Below, one piece after another: positions 9,472 through 19,897 of a DNA stretch of 64,000 nt. Made by a program: the position numbers and the translations under genes. Position 1 is the stretch's first letter. Each line of letters starts with the position of its first letter. The DNA is from Pseudomonas floridensis. Lineage in GTDB: Bacteria > Pseudomonadota > Gammaproteobacteria > Pseudomonadales > Pseudomonadaceae. The stretch covers positions 1 to 64,000 of the forward strand of contig NZ_MUIO01000004.1 of NCBI RefSeq assembly GCF_002087235.1, given 5' to 3'. The notes beneath the pieces were generated by a model. The model saw only the letters and a program-made list of their open reading frames with translations. It had not been told where the DNA came from and did not search any database.

Positions 9472-10551
9472 CTAGCGCCCATGCCTGCTCAGCGCCCACT
9501 CCACATGCTCCCTGACCATCTGCGACGGGTACTCGCGGCGCATCTCCAGCGCCTCGATCACCACAATGGTCGAGGGCGCATTGCCCAGTCCGACTGCCAG
9601 ATTGCGTAGCCAGCGCTCATACCCGGCGCGGCGCAGGGGCGAGCCTTCGGTGCGGCTTAGAAAGGTGTCCTCGTCCCAGAGAAACAGTTCGGCCAGTCCG
9701 GCATTGTCCAGATTGTGACGCGGCTGGAAATCGCTCTGATCGGTCGGGCGGGCGAAGCGGTTCCAGGGGCAGACGATCTGGCAGTCATCGCAGCCGAACA
9801 CCCGGTTGCCGATCAGGGGGCGCAGCTCTTCGGGAATCGCGGTCTTCAGCTCGATGGTCAGATAGGAAATGCAGCGCCGCGCATCCAGCACGTAAGGACC
9901 GACGAAGGCGGCCGTCGGGCAGATGTCCAGACAGGCCGTGCAGCGTCCGCAATGCTCGGTCGCATGAGGGGCATCGACCGGCAACGGAATGTCGACGAAC
10001 AATTCGCCCAGAAAGAAGAAACTGCCCGCCTTGCGATTGAGCACCAGAGTGTTCTTGCCGATCCAGCCCAGCCCGGCCTGCTCGGCGATGGCTTTTTCCA
10101 GAACCGGTGCGCTGTCGACGAAAGCCCGAAAGCCGAACGGGCCAATCGCCTGCTGAATGCGTTCGGCCAGTTGCTGCAGGCGTTTACGAATGAGCTTGTG
10201 GTAATCGCGACCCAGGGCATAGCGTGACACATAGGCTTTTTCCGGCTCGGTCAGGCGGCGGGCCATCTCGGTGTCGCCCGGCAGATAGTCCATGCGCAGT
10301 GACACCACGCGCAACGTTCCCGGCACCAGTTCGTCAGGATGGGAACGTTTGCTGCCATGGGCTGCCATATAGTCCATTTCGCCGTGATAGCCCGCATCCA
10401 GCCAACCCTGTAAATGCTGCTCGTGCTCGGCCAGGTCCAGGCCTGCGATGCCGACTTCCTGAAAACCCAGCTCACGGCCCCACGCCTTGATCGATTGCGC
10501 AAGGGTGACAAGGTCGTCAGAAGTGGGATGTTCAGCAGTAATAGCGGACAT
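9472..10551 (-). CDS. queG: Epoxyqueuosine reductase
   Basis: Cobalamin and iron-sulfur enzyme that makes the last step of queuosine synthesis, reducing epoxyqueuosine in tRNA to queuosine. The 359-residue protein has the catalytic Asp146 in FVDSAPVLEK. Two ferredoxin-type [4Fe-4S] sites follow: Cys201, Cys204, Cys207 and Cys211, then Cys227, Cys254, Cys257 and Cys261 (CDDCQIVCPWN). The ATG is 63 bp from the divergent nnr start. A queG-nnr-tsaE arrangement is common in gamma-proteobacteria. Confidence 0.95.
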   Translation of the reverse strand: MSAITAEHPTSDDLVTLAQSIKAWGRELGFQEVGIAGLDLAEHEQHLQGWLDAGYHGEMDYMAAHGSKRSHPDELVPGTLRVVSLRMDYLPGDTEMARRLTEPEKAYVSRYALGRDYHKLIRKRLQQLAERIQQAIGPFGFRAFVDSAPVLEKAIAEQAGLGWIGKNTLVLNRKAGSFFFLGELFVDIPLPVDAPHATEHCGRCTACLDICPTAAFVGPYVLDARRCISYLTIELKTAIPEELRPLIGNRVFGCDDCQIVCPWNRFARPTDQSDFQPRHNLDNAGLAELFLWDEDTFLSRTEGSPLRRAGYERWLRNLAVGLGNAPSTIVVIEALEMRREYPSQMVREHVEWALSRHGR

Positions 10552-10614
10552 GCGCAGAGAGAAACCAGAGCCAAGGTGCGTATAATTCTGCCAGACATCG
10601 GAGTCCAGAGACGC

Positions 10615-12105
10615 ATGTTAGACACGAAAGCTGATTTACCCGACGCGCTGTACAGTGCTGCGCAGGTCCGCGACCTCGACGCTCGGCTGATTGCCGCTGG
10701 CACGCCAGGCTTTGAATTGATGCAGCGTGCCGCTCATGCGACCTGGCGGGCGATCCGCAGACGCTGGCCCGAGGCGAGTGAGCTGACGGTGCTGGCCGGG
10801 CACGGCAACAACGCAGGCGATGGTTATCTGGTCGCCTCTCTGGCACACAAGACCGGTTGGCAGGTGCGCGTGCTGGCCGTGGGCGATCCGGCAGCCCTCA
10901 ACGGCGACGCCGCGCAGGCTCATGCCGCTGCGGCAGGGGTGGATATCCAGCGCTGGGCAGGTCAGCCGCTGGCCGGGATTGTCGTGGATGCCTTGCTGGG
11001 CACTGGCCTTCAAGGCGATGTCCGCGAACCGTATCTGTCCGTCATCAACACCATCAATGCCAGTGGCCTGCCGGTGGCGGCGGTGGATATTCCATCGGGG
11101 CTGTGTGCTGACACCGGGCATTGTCTGGGTGTGGCCGTTCGCGCCGATCTCACCGTGACCTTCATTGGTCTGAAAATGGGCTTGCTGACCGGTGATGCCC
11201 CCGACCTGATCGGGCAATTGGTTTTCGACAATCTGCAGGCTGAGCCTGCGGTGGTTGCGCAGGCCCCGGTCACGGCAAGGCGCCTCGACCCAGCGAGCCT
11301 CCCGGCGCTGGCGGGCAGACCCCGCACCGCACACAAAGGGTTGTACGGGCGGGTTCTGGTCATTGGTGGCGATCACGGGTTTGGAGGCGCCGCACTGCTG
11401 AGTGCCGAAAGTGCGCTGCGCAGTGGTGCGGGCATGGTGACGCTGGCGACCCGTGCCGAACATGTACCCGCAGCGCTGACTCGCATGCCGGAAATCATGA
11501 GTGCCGGCATCAGCTCGGCGAACCAGCTTATGGGCCTGATCGAGGCAGCCAGCATTTTGGTGGTGGGGCCGGGGCTGGGTCAGGACAGTTGGGGGCGCAG
11601 CCTGCTGTCGGCAGCGGCCAACGCGGATCGCCCCCAGGTCTGGGACGCTGATGCGTTGAATCAACTGGCAACCGGTCGGGTGGCGCTGCCCGTCAACAGT
11701 GTCATCACTCCGCATCCAGGTGAAGCGGCGCGTCTGCTGGGCCTCAGTACTCAGGACGTGCAGGCTGATCGTGCCGCTGCCGCCCATGCGCTGGCTCGCA
11801 AATTCAACGCCGTGTGCGTATTGAAGGGGTCGGGAAGCCTGATCGCCGATGCCGATGGCCGAATGGCTTTGTGTGATCGGGGGCATCCGGCGATGGCCAC
11901 TGCGGGTCTGGGCGATGTGCTGGCCGGTCTGATCGGCGCGCTGATGGCTCAGCACATGAAACCATTCGAGGCGGCCTGTCTGGCGGTGTGGTTGCATGCC
12001 AGCGCCGGTCAGGAAATCGGTGCTTCGGGGCGCGGCATGGCGGCCAGCGATATTATTCCGGCCATTCGTCAGTTATTGGAGGAGCTGAAACCGTGTCTGA
12101 TTTAA
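10615..12105 (+). CDS. nnr: Bifunctional NAD(P)H-hydrate epimerase / ADP-dependent dehydratase
   Basis: Repairs hydrated NADH and NADPH. The N-terminal half (YjeF_N, to about residue 215) epimerises R- to S-hydrate and includes the GHGNNAGDGY signature. The C-terminal half is the ribokinase-like dehydratase, with GGDHGFGGAALLSAESALRSGAG and the nucleotide-site ATAGLGDVLAG. I chose the ATG at 10615 (MLDTKADLPD, 496 residues); the frame stays open upstream but would then overlap the divergent queG. The stop overlaps the tsaE start by 13 bp, so the two are coupled. Confidence 0.94.
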   Translation: MLDTKADLPDALYSAAQVRDLDARLIAAGTPGFELMQRAAHATWRAIRRRWPEASELTVLAGHGNNAGDGYLVASLAHKTGWQVRVLAVGDPAALNGDAAQAHAAAAGVDIQRWAGQPLAGIVVDALLGTGLQGDVREPYLSVINTINASGLPVAAVDIPSGLCADTGHCLGVAVRADLTVTFIGLKMGLLTGDAPDLIGQLVFDNLQAEPAVVAQAPVTARRLDPASLPALAGRPRTAHKGLYGRVLVIGGDHGFGGAALLSAESALRSGAGMVTLATRAEHVPAALTRMPEIMSAGISSANQLMGLIEAASILVVGPGLGQDSWGRSLLSAAANADRPQVWDADALNQLATGRVALPVNSVITPHPGEAARLLGLSTQDVQADRAAAAHALARKFNAVCVLKGSGSLIADADGRMALCDRGHPAMATAGLGDVLAGLIGALMAQHMKPFEAACLAVWLHASAGQEIGASGRGMAASDIIPAIRQLLEELKPCLI

Positions 12106-12563
12106 CGCTTCATCTGATCGGGGAAGAGGCCATGACGAACTTCGGTGCGCGCCTGTCGCAGGTCACCGAAGGCGTGGGCGTGATCTTTCTCGAAGGCGAT
12201 CTGGGTGCGGGCAAGACCACGATTTCGAGGGGCTTGATTCGTGGATTCGGGCATGCGGGCGCGGTCAAGAGCCCGACCTTCACCCTTGTCGAGCCCTATG
12301 AAATAGGTGCCATCAAGGTCTTTCACTTTGATCTCTATCGTCTGGTCGATCCAGAGGAGCTGGAGTTCATGGGCGTGCGTGACTACTTCGACGGTGACTC
12401 ACTTTGTCTCATCGAATGGCCCCAGCGTGGTGCAGGCTTTTTGCCAAAGCCTGACCTGACCATTACCATTAGGCCGCACGGAGAAGGTCGTTCCGTGATA
12501 CTGAGCCCCACGGGTTCGCGTGGCGAACGCTGGTGTGCCACTTTGGCTTTGGAATTCAAATAG
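12093..12563 (+). CDS. tsaE: tRNA threonylcarbamoyladenosine biosynthesis ATPase TsaE
   Basis: ATPase of the TsaB-TsaD-TsaE complex that makes t6A37 on tRNAs that read ANN codons. The protein has 156 residues. A P-loop (GDLGAGKTT) sits at residues 35-43, and FDLYR and EWPQR are family signatures. The start is a GTG at 12093, with ggagg about 10 bases upstream inside the end of nnr. This fits the family N-terminus (VSDLTLHL) better than longer in-frame options. Confidence 0.94.
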   Translation: MSDLTLHLIGEEAMTNFGARLSQVTEGVGVIFLEGDLGAGKTTISRGLIRGFGHAGAVKSPTFTLVEPYEIGAIKVFHFDLYRLVDPEELEFMGVRDYFDGDSLCLIEWPQRGAGFLPKPDLTITIRPHGEGRSVILSPTGSRGERWCATLALEFK

Positions 12564-12565
12564 AT

Positions 12566-14002
12566 ATGGGGTTAGGTATGCGCATGCGCGCGCTGGTTAC
12601 TGTAGTAGGTCTGCTGTTGATGGCCTTGGCTGTCGAAGCGCTGGCCGCTACGCAAGTACGAAGTGTCCGCTTATGGCGAGCGCCGGATAACACGCGCTTG
12701 GTTTTCGACCTGTCGGGACCTGTCCAGCACAGCGTATTTACCCTGACTTCACCTGATCGTCTGGTGATCGACATCAACGGCGCGACACTGGGCGGACCAC
12801 TCAACGTATCCACCGCCAACACGCCGATCACCAGCATGCGTTCCGCGCAGCGCACGGCGACCGACCTGCGCGTGGTCATCGACCTGAAAAAGGCAGTGAC
12901 ACCCAAGAGTTTCACTCTGGCGCCGAATCAGCAGTACGGCAATCGCCTTGTCGTGGACCTGTTCGACAATGCTGCCGACGCCAACCCCACGCCTGTGCCC
13001 ACCATTGCAGACACCCCTGCGAACACTGCGCCAGCGGTGCCGATCAGCCCGTCCAAGCCCGAAGTCAAGCTGACGCCTGTGCCCAATGGCAAGCGCGATA
13101 TCGTGGTGGTGATCGACGCCGGTCATGGCGGCGAAGATCCGGGCGCGTCCGGCAGGGGCGGTGAGAAAGAGAAGAATGTGGTGCTGTCGATTGCACGGGA
13201 GCTGCAACGCCAGATCAATGCCGAGAAGGGCTACCGCGCCGAGCTGACGCGCACCGGCGACTACTTCATCCCATTGCGCAAACGCACCGAGATCGCCCGT
13301 GCCAAAGGGGCCGACTTGTTCGTTTCCATTCACGCCGACGCTGCGCCTTCGACGGCGGCCTTTGGTGCATCGGTCTTTGCTCTGTCTGATCGCGGTGCCA
13401 CATCCGAAACCGCGCGCTGGCTGGCGGACAGTGAAAACCGTTCCGACCTGATCGGTGGTGCCGGTGCCGTGAGTCTGGATGACAAGGACCGCATGCTCGC
13501 AGGCGTACTGCTTGACCTGTCCATGACCGCGTCCCTGTCGTCGAGCCTGAACGTGGGCCAGAAGGTCCTGAGCAACATCGGTCGGGTGACCTCGCTGCAC
13601 AAGTCCCGTGTCGAGCAGGCCGGCTTCATGGTACTCAAGTCGCCGGATATCCCGTCGATTCTGGTCGAAACCGGCTTCATCTCCAATGCCAACGAAGCCA
13701 ACAAACTGTCGTCGGCCTCGCATCAACAGGCACTGGCGCGCTCCATCAATTCCGGTGTGAAGCAATTCTTCCAGCAGAATCCGCCACAGGGCACCTACAT
13801 TGCCTGGCTGCGTGACAACGGCAAGCTGGCCCAGGGGCCGCGCAATCATGTGGTGCGCTCCGGCGAAACGCTGGCCATGCTGGCTGCGCGTTACGACATG
13901 AGTGTGGCTACGTTGCGCAGCGCCAATGCCCTGAAAACCGATGAGTTGCGCGTCGGTCAGGACTTGAGAATTCCAAGCGCCGAGGTTGCGACACAGCCAT
14001 GA
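12566..14002 (+). CDS. amiB: N-acetylmuramoyl-L-alanine amidase AmiB
   Basis: Periplasmic zinc amidase that cuts the stem peptide from glycan strands to separate daughter cells. The protein has 478 residues. A signal peptide (about residues 1-28, ending near ALA) is followed by an AMIN domain that binds septal peptidoglycan (to ~125), a Pro-rich linker, the Amidase_3 catalytic domain (~180-400; GHGGEDPGA and HADAAPS contain zinc ligands) and one C-terminal LysM repeat (~430-475). An alternative start at 12578 (MRMRAL) would give the same mature protein. Its stop overlaps mutL by 4 bp. Confidence 0.93.
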   Translation: MGLGMRMRALVTVVGLLLMALAVEALAATQVRSVRLWRAPDNTRLVFDLSGPVQHSVFTLTSPDRLVIDINGATLGGPLNVSTANTPITSMRSAQRTATDLRVVIDLKKAVTPKSFTLAPNQQYGNRLVVDLFDNAADANPTPVPTIADTPANTAPAVPISPSKPEVKLTPVPNGKRDIVVVIDAGHGGEDPGASGRGGEKEKNVVLSIARELQRQINAEKGYRAELTRTGDYFIPLRKRTEIARAKGADLFVSIHADAAPSTAAFGASVFALSDRGATSETARWLADSENRSDLIGGAGAVSLDDKDRMLAGVLLDLSMTASLSSSLNVGQKVLSNIGRVTSLHKSRVEQAGFMVLKSPDIPSILVETGFISNANEANKLSSASHQQALARSINSGVKQFFQQNPPQGTYIAWLRDNGKLAQGPRNHVVRSGETLAMLAARYDMSVATLRSANALKTDELRVGQDLRIPSAEVATQP

Positions 14003-15987
14003 GCGAGGAAACAGCCATGAGCGATGAGGCGACCATGAGCGATCTGCTTCTCGACGGCGCCCGCGAAGGTGCCGATCAGATCACGCTGAATGCGGCCCGT
14101 ATCGAACTGCTCAGTCCGCGGCTGGCCAACCAGATCGCTGCGGGTGAAGTGGTCGAGCGGCCTGCGTCGGTAATCAAGGAGTTGCTGGAAAACAGCCTTG
14201 ACTCCGGTGCGCGCCGCATTGATGTCGATGTCGAACAGGCGGGCATCAAGCTGCTGAAAGTGCGCGACGATGGCAGCGGTATTTCTTCCGATGATCTGCC
14301 GCTGGCACTGGCCCGTCACGCCACGAGCAAGATTCGCGATCTGGAAGACCTCGAACGTGTGATGAGTCTGGGTTTTCGCGGTGAGGCGCTGGCGTCCATC
14401 AGTTCGGTCGCACGCCTGACCCTGACGTCCCGCACCCGCGATGCCGATCAGGCCTGGCAGGTCGAAACCGAAGGTCGCGATATGGCCCCTCGCGTGCAGC
14501 CTGCCGCGCACCCGGTCGGTACGTCGGTGGAAGTGCGCGACCTGTTTTTCAACACGCCTGCCCGGCGCAAGTTTCTTAAGGCCGAAAAGACTGAATTCGA
14601 TCATCTGCAGGAAGTGATCAAGCGCATGGCGCTGGCGCGTTTCGACGTGGCTTTCCACCTGCGCCACAACGGCAAGACCATACTCAGCCTGCACGAGGCC
14701 CACGACGACACGGCCAGAGCGCGTCGCGTGTCGGCCATTTGCGGGCCGGGCTTCCTGGAACAGGCATTGCCCATCGAGATCGAGCGCAATGGTCTGCATC
14801 TGTGGGGCTGGGTCGGATTGCCGACCTTCTCGCGCAGTCAGGCAGACCTTCAATATTTCTTCGTCAACGGCCGCGCCGTGCGAGACAAACTGGTCGCCCA
14901 TGCGGTGCGTCAAGCGTATCGCGATGTGCTGTTCAACGGGCGTCATCCGACCTTCGTGCTGTTTTTCGAGGTCGATCCGGCGGCCGTAGACGTCAACGTT
15001 CACCCGACCAAGCACGAAGTCCGCTTCCGCGATGGACGCAATGTGCATGATTTCCTGTATGGCACCTTGCACCGCGCTCTAGGTGATGTGCGTCCGGAAG
15101 ATCAGGTGTCCGGTAGCGCGCCGGTCACCGCGATCGTACGCCCGACCGGCCCTGAAGCAGGCGAGTTCGGGCCGCAGGGCGAGATGCGTCTGGCCAACAA
15201 CGTACTGGAACGGCCGCAGGGCGAATCCTATACACGTCCCGCGGACACCGGCTCAGGCTCAGGCGGCGGCTACCAGTATCAATATTCGCCACGCCCTGCG
15301 TCGGGTGCTCCGGTGGCGGAGGTGCAGAGCGCCTATCGCGAGTTCTTCGCGCCGCTGCCCAGCGCCATCACGTCTGCCTCGTTGCCCGAATCAGCGGCCG
15401 ACATTCCGCCACTGGGCTATGCACTCGCGCAGCTCAAAGGCATTTATATCCTGGCTGAAAACGCCCACGGGCTGGTGCTGGTGGACATGCACGCCGCTCA
15501 CGAGCGGATCATGTACGAACGCCTGAAAATCGCCATGGCCAACGAAGGCCTGAGCGGACAGCCGTTGCTGGTACCCGAATCCATCGCAGTCAGTCAGCGC
15601 GAAGCGGATTGTGCCGAAGAGCACATCACCACGTTCCAGCGTCTGGGCTTCGAACTGCAGCGCCTGGGTCCTGAAACGCTGGCTATCCGACAGATTCCTG
15701 CCTTGCTCAAGCAGGCCGAAGCCAACCGGCTGGTCAGTGATGTGCTGGCGGACCTGATGGAATACGGCACCAGCGACCGGGTGCAGGCGCATATGAACGA
15801 ACTGCTGGGCACCATGGCCTGCCACGGCGCGATCCGTGCCAACCGCCGTCTGGCAATTCCGGAGATGAACGGGCTGCTGCGCGACATGGAAAACACCGAG
15901 CGCAGTGGGCAATGCAACCATGGACGTCCGACCTGGACCCAGATGGGTCTCAACGACCTGGATAAATTATTCCTGCGCGGTCAATGA
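13999..15987 (+). CDS. mutL: DNA mismatch repair protein MutL
   Basis: Links MutS mismatch recognition to the downstream nuclease and helicase. The 662-residue protein has the GHKL ATPase domain, with [16 protein letters not shown] and [10 protein letters not shown] motifs. A variable linker runs from about 340 to 460, and the C-terminal dimerisation domain ends the chain. I do not see the DQHAxxExE endonuclease motif; the sequence there reads [12 protein letters not shown]. Three in-frame ATGs at 13999, 14017 and 14035 each begin ATGAGCGA, so the true start is uncertain. It overlaps amiB by 4 bp and abuts miaA. Confidence 0.95.
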   Translation: MSEETAMSDEATMSDLLLDGAREGADQITLNAARIELLSPRLANQIAAGEVVERPASVIKELLENSLDSGARRIDVDVEQAGIKLLKVRDDGSGISSDDLPLALARHATSKIRDLEDLERVMSLGFRGEALASISSVARLTLTSRTRDADQAWQVETEGRDMAPRVQPAAHPVGTSVEVRDLFFNTPARRKFLKAEKTEFDHLQEVIKRMALARFDVAFHLRHNGKTILSLHEAHDDTARARRVSAICGPGFLEQALPIEIERNGLHLWGWVGLPTFSRSQADLQYFFVNGRAVRDKLVAHAVRQAYRDVLFNGRHPTFVLFFEVDPAAVDVNVHPTKHEVRFRDGRNVHDFLYGTLHRALGDVRPEDQVSGSAPVTAIVRPTGPEAGEFGPQGEMRLANNVLERPQGESYTRPADTGSGSGGGYQYQYSPRPASGAPVAEVQSAYREFFAPLPSAITSASLPESAADIPPLGYALAQLKGIYILAENAHGLVLVDMHAAHERIMYERLKIAMANEGLSGQPLLVPESIAVSQREADCAEEHITTFQRLGFELQRLGPETLAIRQIPALLKQAEANRLVSDVLADLMEYGTSDRVQAHMNELLGTMACHGAIRANRRLAIPEMNGLLRDMENTERSGQCNHGRPTWTQMGLNDLDKLFLRGQ

Positions 15988-16959
15988 ATGAATGCTTTAC
16001 CTCCGGCCATCTTTCTCATGGGTCCAACCGCTGCGGGCAAGACTGACCTTGCCATTGAGCTGACCAGGGTACTGCCGTGCGAACTGATCAGCGTAGATTC
16101 GGCGCTGGTCTACCGCGACATGGACATTGGCACGGCGAAGCCTTCGAAAGCGCAACTGGCTGAATTCCCGCATCGTCTGATCGACATCCTCGACCCGTCC
16201 CAGAGCTACTCGGCGGCCGATTTTCGTACCGATGCCTTGACCGCCATGGCTGAAATCACCGCACGGGGAAATATTCCTTTGCTGGTGGGCGGCACTATGT
16301 TGTATTTCAAGGCTCTATTGGACGGGCTCGCCGATATGCCGGCGGCCGATGCAGCGGTCCGGGCACAGCTCGAAGCCGATGCGCTGGCCCACGGCTGGCA
16401 GTCGTTGCACGATCAATTGGCGGTGGTCGACCCGGTGTCGGCTACCCGTATTCACCCCAATGATCCGCAACGCCTGATCCGTGCGCTGGAGGTGTATCGC
16501 GTCAGCGGGATGAGCATGACTGCACATCGCGAGCAACAAACTGCGCAAAGTACCGAAGCGGCCGCATCAGGGCGTCAGCAATTGCCCTATACTGTCGCCA
16601 GTCTTGCGATAGCTCCGGCTGATCGCAAGGTGCTGCATGACCGCATCGCACTACGTTTTTTGCAAATGCTGGACCAGGGGTTTCTGGACGAAGTACTGGC
16701 ATTGCGCTCACGAGGCGACCTGCATTCAGGTCTGCCGTCGATACGAGCCGTCGGTTATCGCCAGGTCTGGGATCACCTGGATGGAAAGCTGACACGGGAC
16801 GAAATGCAGGAGCGCGGCATCATCGCAACCCGGCAACTGGCCAAGCGGCAATTCACCTGGCTACGCAGTTGGGAGAATTTACACTGGCTGGACAGCCTGT
16901 CTTGCGACAATCTGCCACGCGCCTTGAAATACCTGGGATCGGCCTCCATATTGGGCTGA
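15988..16959 (+). CDS. miaA: tRNA dimethylallyltransferase
   Basis: Adds a dimethylallyl group to N6 of A37 in tRNAs that read UNN codons, the first step to ms2i6A. The 323-residue protein has the P-loop GPTAAGKT at residues 12-19 and the conserved [17 protein letters not shown] segment that binds prenyl donor and tRNA. The ATG follows directly after the mutL stop with no gap, and hfq follows after about 90 bp. The mutL-miaA-hfq-hflX-hflKC order is widely conserved. Confidence 0.96.
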   Translation: MNALPPAIFLMGPTAAGKTDLAIELTRVLPCELISVDSALVYRDMDIGTAKPSKAQLAEFPHRLIDILDPSQSYSAADFRTDALTAMAEITARGNIPLLVGGTMLYFKALLDGLADMPAADAAVRAQLEADALAHGWQSLHDQLAVVDPVSATRIHPNDPQRLIRALEVYRVSGMSMTAHREQQTAQSTEAAASGRQQLPYTVASLAIAPADRKVLHDRIALRFLQMLDQGFLDEVLALRSRGDLHSGLPSIRAVGYRQVWDHLDGKLTRDEMQERGIIATRQLAKRQFTWLRSWENLHWLDSLSCDNLPRALKYLGSASILG

Positions 16960-17050
16960 GTCCTTGCAATAGCCGTCTATCCTTGGGGGGTGGCCGGTAA
17001 GCCAATCGAATTCGATTTATTATTTATTGATCCTTAAAGGAGTGCGGCAC

Positions 17051-17311
17051 ATGTCAAAAGGGCATTCGCTACAAGACCCTTACTTGAATACCTTGCGTAA
17101 AGAGAAGGTCGGGGTATCGATCTACCTGGTCAACGGTATCAAGCTGCAGGGCACGATCGAGTCATTCGACCAGTTCGTCATTTTGCTGAAAAACACTGTC
17201 AGCCAGATGGTCTACAAGCACGCTATTTCCACCGTCGTACCGGTTCGCCCGATTCGTCTGCCTAGCGCTACTGACGCTGATGGCGGCGATGCCGAGCCAG
17301 GTAACGCCTGA
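17051..17311 (+). CDS. hfq: RNA chaperone Hfq
   Basis: Hexameric Sm-like protein that pairs small RNAs with target mRNAs; in pseudomonads it also acts with Crc in catabolite repression. The 86-residue protein carries the Sm1 ([21 protein letters not shown]) and Sm2 ([10 protein letters not shown]) motifs and a short acidic tail. The start at 17051 has aaggag 8 bases upstream; an earlier in-frame ATG would place the ribosome site inside the gene. An AT-rich stretch at about 17010-17030 may hold promoter elements. Confidence 0.97.
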   Translation: MSKGHSLQDPYLNTLRKEKVGVSIYLVNGIKLQGTIESFDQFVILLKNTVSQMVYKHAISTVVPVRPIRLPSATDADGGDAEPGNA

Positions 17312-17323
17312 TAGGAGTCTGCC

Positions 17324-18625
17324 TTGTTCTTTGAGCGCCACAGTGGTGGTGAGCGGGCCATTCTCGTTCATCTGGATAATCAGGACCCTGAGGCGCGCGA
17401 AGATCCGCAGGAGTTTCAGGAGTTGGCCATGTCGGCCGGTGCCGATACCGTCGCGTTTATCAACGTGCCGCGTCATCGGCCATCTGCCAAGTTCCTGATC
17501 GGCTCTGGCAAGGTCGAGGAGCTTCGCGACCAGGTCAAGGCCGAGCAGGCCGACATCGTGATCTTCAATCACACCCTCACGCCCAGTCAGGAACGTAACC
17601 TCGAACGCGTCTTCGAGTGTCGCGTGCTTGACCGCACCGGTCTGATTCTGGACATCTTCGCCCAGCGGGCTCGTACTCACGAAGGCAAGTTGCAGGTTGA
17701 ACTGGCCCAGCTTGAGCACATGAGTACCCGTCTTGTTCGCGGCTGGACCCACCTTGAGCGACAGAAAGGCGGGATCGGCTTGCGCGGCCCGGGTGAAACC
17801 CAGCTCGAAACCGACCGTCGTCTGCTTCGGGTTCGCCTTCGACAGATCAAGGGGCGGCTGGAAAAAGTTCGCAGTCAGCGTGATCAGGCCCGTCGTGGTC
17901 GTCGTCGCGCCGACATTCCTTCGGTTTCGCTGGTGGGCTACACCAACGCCGGCAAATCGACGCTTTTCAACGCCGTGACCGATTCGGACGTGTTCGCCGC
18001 CGACCAGCTCTTCGCCACACTCGACCCTACTCTGCGTCGTCTGCAGCTCGACGACCTGGGGCCTGTGGTGCTGGCGGATACGGTGGGCTTCATTCGCCAT
18101 CTGCCGCACAAGCTGGTCGAAGCCTTTCGCGCCACGCTCGAAGAGTCGAGCAACTCCGATTTGCTGCTGCACGTGATCGACTCGCACGAGCCTGATCGCA
18201 TGTCGCAGATCGAGCAGGTCATGGCCGTGCTCGGCGAGATCGGGGCCGAGGGCTTGCCGATACTCGAGGTCTATAACAAACTCGATCTGCTTGAAGGCGT
18301 GGAGCCGCAGATACAGCGCGATGCCGATGGCAAGCCGCAACGTGTCTGGCTGTCTGCGCGTGACGGTCGTGGTCTGGACCTGCTCAAACAGGCGGTAGCC
18401 GAACTGCTGGGTGACGATCTGTTCGTCGGCACCTTGCGTTTGCCTCAGCGTCTTGCCCGACTGCGTGCCCAGTTTTTCGAACTGGGCGCTGTGCAGAGCG
18501 AGACGCATGACGAGGAAGGCTCGAGCCTGCTGGCAGTGCGTATACCGCGCGTTGAACTCAATCGTCTGGTGACTCGCGAAGGATTGCAGCCGCTGGAGTT
18601 CATCGAGCAACACACTTTGCAATAA
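17324..18625 (+). CDS. hflX: Ribosome-associated GTPase HflX
   Basis: GTPase of 433 residues that binds the 50S subunit and can split stalled or heat-damaged ribosomes. The N-terminal HflX domain is followed by a basic coiled coil (RLLRVRLRQIKGRLEKV) and a G domain with GYTNAGKST (G1), DTVGF (G3) and NKLD (G4). It begins with TTG at 17324, preceded by taggag at a good spacing and 12 bp after the hfq stop. I see no better ATG, so a rare TTG start is likely. It is probably co-transcribed with hfq. Confidence 0.94.
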   Translation: MFFERHSGGERAILVHLDNQDPEAREDPQEFQELAMSAGADTVAFINVPRHRPSAKFLIGSGKVEELRDQVKAEQADIVIFNHTLTPSQERNLERVFECRVLDRTGLILDIFAQRARTHEGKLQVELAQLEHMSTRLVRGWTHLERQKGGIGLRGPGETQLETDRRLLRVRLRQIKGRLEKVRSQRDQARRGRRRADIPSVSLVGYTNAGKSTLFNAVTDSDVFAADQLFATLDPTLRRLQLDDLGPVVLADTVGFIRHLPHKLVEAFRATLEESSNSDLLLHVIDSHEPDRMSQIEQVMAVLGEIGAEGLPILEVYNKLDLLEGVEPQIQRDADGKPQRVWLSARDGRGLDLLKQAVAELLGDDLFVGTLRLPQRLARLRAQFFELGAVQSETHDEEGSSLLAVRIPRVELNRLVTREGLQPLEFIEQHTLQ

Positions 18626-18633
18626 AAGCACGA

Positions 18634-18654
18634 GAAAGCCGTTGTACGGCTTTC
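18634..18654 (+). terminator. Hairpin between hflX and hflK (possible attenuator)
   Basis: Nine-base arms gaaagccgt (18634-18642) and acggctttc (18646-18654) close a three-base loop directly after hflX. No T-run follows, so it may process or stabilise the mRNA rather than terminate it. Confidence 0.4.
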
Positions 18655-18721
18655 GCGGGCATTCTGTAGCATGGGGCGGCGCGCCGAAGGTGCGTCTTTG
18701 CTTTATCAGATGGAGAGCGCT

Positions 18722-19897
18722 ATGGCTTGGAATGAGCCGGGTGGCAACTCGAATAATCAAGATCCCTGGGGTGGTAAACGCCGTAACGGCGACCGCAAGG
18801 GACCACCTGATCTCGACGAGGCCTTCCGTAAGCTGCAGGAAAGCCTGAATGGGTTGTTCGGCGGCGGTAAGAAACGCAGTGGTGACGGCAGTGGCGGTAG
18901 TTCAGGCGGCGGTGGCGGCTTCGGCCTGCTCGGCATTGGCCTGGTCGTGCTCGTCGCTTTCTGGCTCTACAGCGCGATCTATGTCGTCGACGAGCAGGAG
19001 CAGGCAGTCGTACTGCGTTTTGGCCAGTACCACGAAACCGTGGGCCCGGGCCTGAACATCTATTTCCCGCCGTTCGACCGCAAGTACATGGAAAACGTGA
19101 CGCGCGAGCGTGCCTACAGCAAGCAGGGCCAGATGCTCACCGAAGACGAGAACATCGTCGAAGTGCCGCTGACCGTGCAGTACAAGATCAGCAACCTCCA
19201 GGACTTCGTGCTGAATGTCGATCAGCCTGAAATCAGCCTGCAGCACGCCACCGAAAGTGCGCTGCGCCATGTCGTGGGTTCCACGGCGATGGACCAGGTG
19301 CTGACTGAAGGCCGTGAGCTGATGGCGAGCGAAATCAAGGAGCGCCTGCAGCGCTTCCTCGACACCTATCGCACCGGCATCACCGTCACTCAGGTGAACG
19401 TGCAGAGCGCTGCCGCACCGCGTGAAGTGCAGGAAGCGTTCGACGACGTGATCCGCGCCCGTGAAGACGAGCAGCGCGCCCGCAACCAGGCCGAAAGTTA
19501 TGCCAATGGCGTGATCCCGGAAGCCCGTGGTCAGGCTCAACGTATCCTCGAAGATGCCAACGGCTACCGCGATGAAGTGGTCTCCCGCGCCAAGGGTGAG
19601 GCTGATCGTTTCACCAAGCTGGTCGCCGAATACCGCAAGGCACCTGAGGTGACCCGTCAGCGTCTGTATCTGGACACGATGCAGGAAGTCTTCAGCAATA
19701 CCAGCAAAGTGCTCGTGACCGGTGATAAAGGGCAGAACAATCTGCTGTATCTGCCGCTCGACAAGATGATGGAAAACAGTCGCAGCGGTACCGGTAACAC
19801 CCCGTCTACCGGCAGTTCATCCACGACTGGAACTGACGTCGGTGTTCGGGCGGCCGATACTCAGCAGCGCGATGTACGTACCAGGGAGAGTCGCTGA
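18722..19897 (+). CDS. hflK: FtsH protease modulator HflK
   Basis: SPFH/prohibitin-family membrane protein of 391 residues. With HflC it forms a large periplasmic cage around FtsH and restrains its degradation of membrane proteins. A Gly-rich cytoplasmic N-terminus (~75 residues) precedes one membrane helix (GFGLLGIGLVVLVAFWLYSAIYVV). The SPFH domain and a coiled coil follow, then a disordered Ser/Thr-rich tail. The start at 18722 has ggagag upstream and gives MAWNEPGGN. The TGA stop overlaps the hflC ATG by 1 base. Confidence 0.95.
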   Translation: MAWNEPGGNSNNQDPWGGKRRNGDRKGPPDLDEAFRKLQESLNGLFGGGKKRSGDGSGGSSGGGGGFGLLGIGLVVLVAFWLYSAIYVVDEQEQAVVLRFGQYHETVGPGLNIYFPPFDRKYMENVTRERAYSKQGQMLTEDENIVEVPLTVQYKISNLQDFVLNVDQPEISLQHATESALRHVVGSTAMDQVLTEGRELMASEIKERLQRFLDTYRTGITVTQVNVQSAAAPREVQEAFDDVIRAREDEQRARNQAESYANGVIPEARGQAQRILEDANGYRDEVVSRAKGEADRFTKLVAEYRKAPEVTRQRLYLDTMQEVFSNTSKVLVTGDKGQNNLLYLPLDKMMENSRSGTGNTPSTGSSSTTGTDVGVRAADTQQRDVRTRESR

